Origin: Arthrobacter roseus
GTDB lineage: Bacteria; Actinomycetota; Actinomycetes; Actinomycetales; Micrococcaceae
Direction: 5' to 3'
Length of the DNA stretch: 64,000 bases
Assembly (NCBI RefSeq): GCF_016907875.1
Contig: NZ_JAFBCU010000001.1
Location: 806,001 to 870,000 of the forward strand
Shown here: positions 59,369-64,000 of the stretch, in pieces
How the letters are laid out: each line of letters opens with the position of its first letter
Position numbering within the stretch: the first letter of the stretch is position 1
Notes under the pieces: generated by a model
The model's database searches: none
What the model was told of the DNA's origin: nothing
Seen by the model: the letters and a program-made list of their open reading frames with translations, nothing else
Made by a program: the position numbers and the translations under genes

Positions 59369-60592
59369 GTGAATCCCCTGACTGTTGGACTCGTTGCTGG
59401 GCTGCTTGGGTTGGCCGTTGGCGTCTTCGGCATGCTTGCGTTCCGGGCTAGCGAGCGTCAACGTCGGGAGCTGGTGGTGCCCGATGAGTTCGCGCTCCCG
59501 GATGGCTCTGCAGAGGTATTGTCTGTGATCGGCCGAGCGTATGTGATCGTGGACGCAATCGATGGCGTTCTGCGTGCAAGTCCTTCGGCTTTCGCTTATG
59601 GCTTGGTCCGTGGTCACTCCCTGGTTCATCCGGAATTGCTTGAGCTCACGGGCCGTGTCCGTCGGGACGGCGTGATCGAGGAGCGGTTGTTGGAGCTTCC
59701 GCGGGGCCCGTTGGGCGGAGGTTCCCTGGTGGTCGAGGTCCGGGTCGCATCCCTGGGGGCGGACTATGTCCTGGTGCTGGCAGATGACCGCACGGAGATG
59801 GTCCGCACGGAGGAGATGCGCAACGATTTCGTGGCGAACGTTTCTCATGAGCTGAAGACGCCGGTTGGAGCAATTTCACTGCTGGCAGAGGCGCTCGAAG
59901 ATGCTGCCGAGGACGACCGCGCCGTACGACGCTTCGCGGCCAGGATGCACAAGGAGGCGGGCCGGCTGGCGGTTCTGGTCCAGGACATTATTGAGCTTTC
60001 GCGCCTTACAGCCACCAACGTTGTGCAGGAGGGGCAGCCTGTGGACATCAACGCGGTGGTCTCTGAAGCTGTGGACCGTAACAAGCTTCCCGCTGAGTCC
60101 AAGAACATTCAGGTCAGGGTGGGTGGCTCTGCCGGCAGCCCTGTTCATGGGGATCCTGAACTGCTTACCACAGCGTTCCGGAACCTCATTGACAACGCCA
60201 TCCGATATTCACCTGAAGGCTCCCGCGTTGGTGTGGGGGTGCGTAGCCGAGATGGTCTCGCATGCGTGTCCGTGACGGACCAGGGGCCGGGCATCAGCCC
60301 CGAGGAGCAGGATCGCGTGTTCGAGCGATTCTACCGGCTGGACTCAGCGCGTTCGCGTCAGACGGGCGGCACGGGGCTGGGCTTGAGTATCGTCCGGCAT
60401 GTCGTGTCCAACCATGGCGGTGAGGTGACCGTCTGGTCTCAGTCGGGTCAAGGTTCCACTTTTACGGTTCGGCTTCCCGAGCTTGAGGACGCAGAACCAT
60501 TGCCCGACGACGCCGGGAAAGTGTTGACGACGGCGGTCACAGACGGCGTCATTCAACAGACACAAGCCAATGCGGCAGGCAAGGAGCAGTAG
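59369..60592 (+). CDS. senX3: Phosphate-sensing histidine kinase SenX3/PhoR
   Basis: A 407-residue sensor kinase with one membrane helix (about 4-26), a PAS-like domain (about 45-145), HisKA with His160 in NVSHELKTPVGAISLL and a complete HATPase (NLIDNAIRYSP, DQGPGISPEEQDRVFERFYR, GTGLGLSIVRHV). It phosphorylates RegX3 when phosphate is short. GTG 59369 has TAAGCT six bases upstream (59357-59362), so the message is probably leaderless. The regX3 start is the next base after the stop. Confidence 0.92.
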   Translation: MNPLTVGLVAGLLGLAVGVFGMLAFRASERQRRELVVPDEFALPDGSAEVLSVIGRAYVIVDAIDGVLRASPSAFAYGLVRGHSLVHPELLELTGRVRRDGVIEERLLELPRGPLGGGSLVVEVRVASLGADYVLVLADDRTEMVRTEEMRNDFVANVSHELKTPVGAISLLAEALEDAAEDDRAVRRFAARMHKEAGRLAVLVQDIIELSRLTATNVVQEGQPVDINAVVSEAVDRNKLPAESKNIQVRVGGSAGSPVHGDPELLTTAFRNLIDNAIRYSPEGSRVGVGVRSRDGLACVSVTDQGPGISPEEQDRVFERFYRLDSARSRQTGGTGLGLSIVRHVVSNHGGEVTVWSQSGQGSTFTVRLPELEDAEPLPDDAGKVLTTAVTDGVIQQTQANAAGKEQ

Positions 60593-61273
60593 TTGACCAA
60601 GATTTTGATTGTGGAGGACGAGGAGTCCTTCAGCGACCCACTCTCGTATCTCTTGGAGAAGGAGGGTTTTGAGACGTGCGTTGTTGACAATGGATTGGAC
60701 GCCATCACTGAGTTCGACAGGGCTGGGGCAGATCTTGTCCTGCTTGATCTGCAGCTTCCGGGACAGTCGGGAACCGAGGTGTGCAGGCAGTTGCGACAGC
60801 GTTCAGCTGTTCCTGTGATCATGCTGACGGCCCGGGACGCTGAGATCGACAAGGTTGTCGGTCTGGAGCTGGGTGCTGATGACTATGTGACAAAGCCATA
60901 CTCGTCGCGGGAGCTGGTGGCACGGGTTCGCGCAGTGCTTCGACGGCAGGCAGAGCCGGATGAGCTCATTTCGGCGACGGTGCAGGCCGGGCCTGTTCGG
61001 CTGGATGTGGACCGCCATGTGGTGAGTGTGCGGGGTGAGCGCGCGCAGTTTCCCTTGAAGGAGTTCGAACTGTTGGAGATGCTGCTTCGGAATTCGGGTC
61101 GGGTGATGACTCGGGGTCAACTGATTGACAGGGTCTGGGGTTCGGATTATGTGGGGGATACAAAAACCCTCGACGTCCATATCAAGCGACTGAGAAGCAA
61201 GATTGAGTTGGATTCCGCGGCGCCGCGACATCTGGTGACGGTGCGTGGGTTGGGATATAAGTTCGAACCGTGA
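60593..61273 (+). CDS. regX3: Response regulator RegX3/PhoP
   Basis: A 226-residue OmpR-type regulator. The receiver has acidic EDEE near 8-11, phospho-acceptor Asp52 in LVLLDLQLPGQSG, and Lys in YVTKPYSSREL. The winged helix follows (PLKEFELLEMLLRNSGRVMTR, then DVHIKRLRSKIE). TTG 60593 follows AAGGAG. It is expected to bind the PHO box upstream of senX3 and possibly the one before the nuclease gene. Confidence 0.94.
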   Translation: MTKILIVEDEESFSDPLSYLLEKEGFETCVVDNGLDAITEFDRAGADLVLLDLQLPGQSGTEVCRQLRQRSAVPVIMLTARDAEIDKVVGLELGADDYVTKPYSSRELVARVRAVLRRQAEPDELISATVQAGPVRLDVDRHVVSVRGERAQFPLKEFELLEMLLRNSGRVMTRGQLIDRVWGSDYVGDTKTLDVHIKRLRSKIELDSAAPRHLVTVRGLGYKFEP

Positions 61274-61293
61274 CCTGAACCTGACGCGACAAA

Positions 61294-61319
61294 GGCCGGC
61301 AACCAGGTGGTTGCCGGCC
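61294..61319. terminator. Bidirectional terminator between regX3 and the lipoprotein gene
   Basis: A perfect 12-bp stem (GGCCGGCAACCA at 61294-61305 with 61308-61319) around GG. T-rich sequence follows on the plus side (ATTGTTGTCTT) and TTTGTCGCG on the minus side. It lies between convergent genes. Confidence 0.78.
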
Positions 61320-61335
61320 ATTGTTGTCTTGGCTC

Positions 61336-61869
61336 CTAGCGGTCGCCTTCCTCGGCGGGTGCGGAGGCAGTATCGGTTGGCTCGGGTGTGTATCCACCGG
61401 GAACGAATTCCTGATAGCGCTCAAAGGTTCCGTCGAGGACCGGGATCTTCAATTCCTTGGTCTCGGAGTTGACGGTGAACGGAAGGTCAACGAGCGCGCC
61501 CGGCCGTTCGCTGATCCCCTTCAACGTGCCGTCTTCGGTGTCTTTGTCTTCGAAGACAAACTTGCCGTCGCCAGGAACGGTGATGGTTGCCGACTCTGAG
61601 TCGCCCTCAATGGTGAGCTGCACATCGGATGACGACGTATTGAAGACCGTGCCCAGAAGGGTTCCTGGCTCGCCTTCACTGGGGGAGACTAGCAGTATAT
61701 TGCGCAGCTGGAGAGGACCGAGGTCCTCGATAATCCCATCTCCTGCCGCGTATTCCATCGTGGTGGCCTGCGGTGACGCTACGCTGCAGCCTGTTGCCGC
61801 GAGCAGGGCGGTGGCGGCAATTCCTGCGGCTACGGTGCGCTGCACGTGTTTCCTGGGTGCAAATTTCAC
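61336..61869 (-). CDS. LpqE-like lipoprotein
   Basis: A 177-residue lipoprotein with lipobox LLAATGC (Cys28) and a beta-sandwich-type body (LQLRNILLVSPSEGEPGTLLG, ATITVPGDGKFVFED) ending in a Pro/Thr/Ala tail. It resembles mycobacterial LpqE both in sequence style and in its place beside carD. The function is unknown. GTG 61869 follows AGGAG. Confidence 0.7.
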   Translation of the reverse strand: MKFAPRKHVQRTVAAGIAATALLAATGCSVASPQATTMEYAAGDGIIEDLGPLQLRNILLVSPSEGEPGTLLGTVFNTSSSDVQLTIEGDSESATITVPGDGKFVFEDKDTEDGTLKGISERPGALVDLPFTVNSETKELKIPVLDGTFERYQEFVPGGYTPEPTDTASAPAEEGDR

Positions 61870-62155
61870 AGCACGAACTCCTGGTCAGATAATGTTTTCC
61901 GGTCGGCAAAGTAATCCCTAGCCTATCGGCTCAGGGCTAATTTGGTGGACTCCTCGTGTCCGTTGCCACACGGGGTGCTGGAACTTCCACACCACCTACT
62001 GTTGGTCCATGCACTGATCTTCACGTTCGTCAAGGAACTTTCGTGTTTTGCGCATACTATCCACTGCCCGACTTCTAGCCCGTCTGACCTGCGGTAACGC
62101 CTGTCGGCGTGTCGAAAACGTGATAAACTGAGGACCGGGAAAGGGGAAAGTTCAT
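61870..62155. other. Intergenic region between the LpqE-like gene and carD
   Basis: 286 bases between two divergent genes. It carries a carD -10 candidate (TAAACT at 62124-62129 in TGATAAACT) and the ribosome site AAGGGGAAAG before carD. A GCCGATAG on the minus strand near 61922-61929 lacks the TAAC partner. No small gene or strong hairpin is seen. Confidence 0.5.
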
Positions 62156-62638
62156 ATGGTTTTTGAGGTCGGCGAAACAGTAGTTTATCCTCACCACGGC
62201 GCAGCGAAGATTGAGGAAATCAAGAAGCGCACCGTTAAGGGTGAGGAGAAGATGTATCTCAAGCTACGGGTCGCCCAGGGCGATCTCGTGATTGAGGTTC
62301 CGGCAGAGAACATTGACCTCGTTGGGGTTCGCGATGTCGTTGGTAAGGAAGGTTTGGAGCGCGTTTTTGACGTTCTTCGGGCCGAGTTCACGGAAGAGCC
62401 CACCAACTGGTCACGTCGTTACAAGGCCAACTTGGAGAAGTTGGCTTCCGGCGACGTCATCAAAGTAGCTGAGGTTGTCCGTGACCTATGGCGACGAGAC
62501 AATGACAGAGGGCTTTCCGCGGGCGAGAAGCGGATGCTTGCCAAAGCGCGGCAGATCCTCATTTCGGAACTTGCACTGGCGGAGAAGACCGACGAAGAGA
62601 AGGCTGCAAGCGTTCTCGATGAGGTCCTTGCTTCCTAA
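62156..62638 (+). CDS. carD: CarD-family RNA polymerase-binding regulator
   Basis: A 160-residue CarD/CdnL protein. The N-terminal Tudor-like RNAP-interacting domain ([49 protein letters not shown]) contacts the beta subunit. The C-terminal helical domain contacts DNA at the open complex ([41 protein letters not shown] with the conserved Trp). It stabilises open complexes at rRNA and other promoters. A hairpin follows (62674-62704). Confidence 0.96.
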   Translation: MVFEVGETVVYPHHGAAKIEEIKKRTVKGEEKMYLKLRVAQGDLVIEVPAENIDLVGVRDVVGKEGLERVFDVLRAEFTEEPTNWSRRYKANLEKLASGDVIKVAEVVRDLWRRDNDRGLSAGEKRMLAKARQILISELALAEKTDEEKAASVLDEVLAS

Positions 62639-62673
62639 TTCATCGCGTACGTGATGAACGTTAATGATTTGTG

Positions 62674-62704
62674 AAGGCGATCGGTCCATTGGATCGGTCG
62701 CCTT
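62674..62704 (+). terminator. Hairpin after carD
   Basis: A 14-bp stem with two G-U pairs (62674-62687 with 62691-62704) around ATT. No T tract follows, so it may be a weak terminator or a processing site. It lies just before the -10 of cysS. Confidence 0.6.
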
Positions 62705-62729
62705 CTGCGTGTTCGGATATCCTTGAGCG

Positions 62730-64000
62730 GTGAGCTTGAGATTTTATGACACCGTGACCGCGCAGGTCCGGGACTTCGTTCCCTTGGTCCCCGGGCAGGT
62801 GAGTCTCTATTACTGTGGAGCCACGGTTCAGGGTGACCCGCATGTAGGTCATCTTCGTTCGGCTATTGCTTTCGATCAGCTCACCCGTTGGCTGGAGGCC
62901 AGGGATCACAGGGTTACTGTGGTGCGGAACGTGACCGATATCGACGACAAAATCCTGCTGAAGTCTGCAGAGTCGTTCAGCGATGCCCCGCCTCCGGGCG
63001 CCGTCGTGAGGGAACCATGGTGGGCGCTAGCTTACCGCTTTGAACAGGTATTTCTGAGCGCCTATGACGTTTTGGGCGTCAGGCGACCCACGTATGAGCC
63101 GCGCGCGACAGGACACATACCAGAGATGCACGCCCTGATCTCTGCCCTGATCGAACGGGGTCACGCCTATCCGGGCACGGATGCCTCGGGTGACGTCTAC
63201 TTCGACGTCCGCTCGTGGGATGCATATGGTTCCCTGACCCATCAGGACATCGATGAGATGCAGGCAGCCACCGATGCGGATCCGCGTGGAAAACGCGACC
63301 CACGCGATTTTGCGTTGTGGAAGGGCCATAAGGAGGGTGAGCCGGAGAGTGCCGCATGGGATAGTCCCTGGGGACGGGGACGTCCGGGATGGCATCTGGA
63401 GTGCTCGGCAATGGCGGCGAAGTACTTGGGTTCCCGGTTCGATATCCACGGTGGCGGCCTTGACCTGCGCTTCCCGCATCACGAGAACGAGCTCGCCCAG
63501 TCAACGGCTGCGGGTCAAGATTTCGCTAATTTCTGGATGCATAACGGCATGGTGACGTTCCAGGGAGACAAAATGTCCAAGTCGCTCGGTAACGGTGTTG
63601 GCCCTGACGAGTTGCTTGCCAAGGCCAGCCCTCGTGTGGTCCGGTATTACCTTGGCCAGGCCCACTACCGTTCCGTCCTCGATTACCGCCCCTCGTCGCT
63701 GGAGGAGGCCGCAGCTGCCGTTGCCCGCATCGATGGGTTTATCGCCAAGGCGAGCGTCCGCGTGACCGGCGCGGAGGGACGGATCCCGGAACAGTTTGCA
63801 CTCGCTATGGACGATGACCTAAACATTCCGCAGGCTTTGGCCGCTCTCCATCAGTCGGTCCGGGCTGGCAACACTGCCCTCGCTTCGGGGGATACGACGG
63901 TCGTGGACCGTGCCCTTGGTGAAGTGCTGGCCATGACTGAGGTGCTGGGACTGGACGACGCCGGCGTGGCCGATGGCGCGGGCGGACCGGAACTGAAGGC
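62730..64000 (+). CDS. cysS: Cysteinyl-tRNA synthetase, 3' partial
   Basis: The frame runs from GTG 62730 to the right edge (423 codons, no stop). Class I synthetase: [20 protein letters not shown] holds the first zinc cysteine and the HIGH motif as [13 protein letters not shown] and [11 protein letters not shown] hold further zinc ligands, and KMSKSLGN is the KMSKS loop. TATCCT (62718-62723) lies six bases before GTG, the leaderless pattern. The gene lies 91 bases after carD; ispD and ispF, often found between them in actinobacteria, are not there. Confidence 0.95.
   Translation, partial: MSLRFYDTVTAQVRDFVPLVPGQVSLYYCGATVQGDPHVGHLRSAIAFDQLTRWLEARDHRVTVVRNVTDIDDKILLKSAESFSDAPPPGAVVREPWWALAYRFEQVFLSAYDVLGVRRPTYEPRATGHIPEMHALISALIERGHAYPGTDASGDVYFDVRSWDAYGSLTHQDIDEMQAATDADPRGKRDPRDFALWKGHKEGEPESAAWDSPWGRGRPGWHLECSAMAAKYLGSRFDIHGGGLDLRFPHHENELAQSTAAGQDFANFWMHNGMVTFQGDKMSKSLGNGVGPDELLAKASPRVVRYYLGQAHYRSVLDYRPSSLEEAAAAVARIDGFIAKASVRVTGAEGRIPEQFALAMDDDLNIPQALAALHQSVRAGNTALASGDTTVVDRALGEVLAMTEVLGLDDAGVADGAGGPELK

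Noticed and set aside
61921-61929. GCCGATAG on the minus strand upstream of the LpqE-like gene, like a sigma-28 -10
   Set aside because: The base group 15 bases upstream is TCCA, not TAAC, and the gene is not flagellar.

Overview
The window is chromosomal DNA from a high-GC Gram-positive bacterium. It most resembles a motile, Arthrobacter-like member of the Micrococcaceae. Supporting signs are CarD, a SenX3/RegX3 phosphate two-component system with PHO-box repeats, many starts that look leaderless, a DUF6318/PKD gene pair, and a flagellar locus without L- and P-ring genes. The genus is inferred from gene content only.

Layout. 1-16.5 kb holds accessory and housekeeping genes: the 3' end of a probable FAD/NAD(P)-binding protein, a very large secreted nuclease/5'-nucleotidase with an upstream PHO-box-like repeat, a Septum_form-type lipoprotein, tRNA-Ser(UGA), a quinone oxidoreductase, a PadR-regulated FtsX/MacB-type ABC system, and an ABC-2 permease whose ATPase gene is cut off and joined head-on to a cut-off response regulator. 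An ion-channel-like protein with a non-canonical pore and an aldo/keto reductase follow. 16.6-45.0 kb is a near-complete flagellar locus. The fliW-flgL-flgK-flgN operon lies on the minus strand. A FliA-type sigma factor, fliC-fliD-fliS-fliT-like, and a long, mostly overlapping run from flgB to csrA lie on the plus strand. 45.0-58.4 kb holds tRNA-Thr(CGU), secreted lipoproteins and a protease, holB-tmk, an AT-rich DUF6318/PKD pair, a Cys/Met-metabolism PLP enzyme, gpmA, and a four-gene regulator/ABC-2 operon. 58.5-64 kb holds phoU / senX3-regX3, an LpqE-like lipoprotein, carD, and cysS, which runs off the right edge.

How the parts work together. Four sites match TAAC-N15-G(C/T)CGATAG exactly in spacing. 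They lie before flgN, fliC, flgB and fliM, next to the single FliA-like sigma gene. This suggests that one sigma-28 regulon drives both early (basal body, switch) and late (filament) genes. The locus also carries FliW at one end and CsrA at the other. The fliC leader has a hairpin that shows ATGGA in its loop and a second site over the Shine-Dalgarno sequence, as expected for FliW-CsrA-flagellin feedback. A four-unit PHO box lies between phoU and senX3, and a weaker three-unit version precedes the secreted nuclease/nucleotidase, linking phosphate sensing to scavenging of DNA and nucleotides. A palindromic repeat family beginning GAGGTCACCC occurs three times, each time between the 3' ends of convergent genes.

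The most unusual points are the sigma-28 site overlapping the motB stop codon with fliM starting 8 bases later, the head-on fusion of two truncated genes near 13.44 kb, the FlhF-like protein that has lost its P-loop, tandem 19-bp repeats inside its tail, and the repeat family at convergent gene ends. No CRISPR array, prophage, transposase or rRNA was seen.
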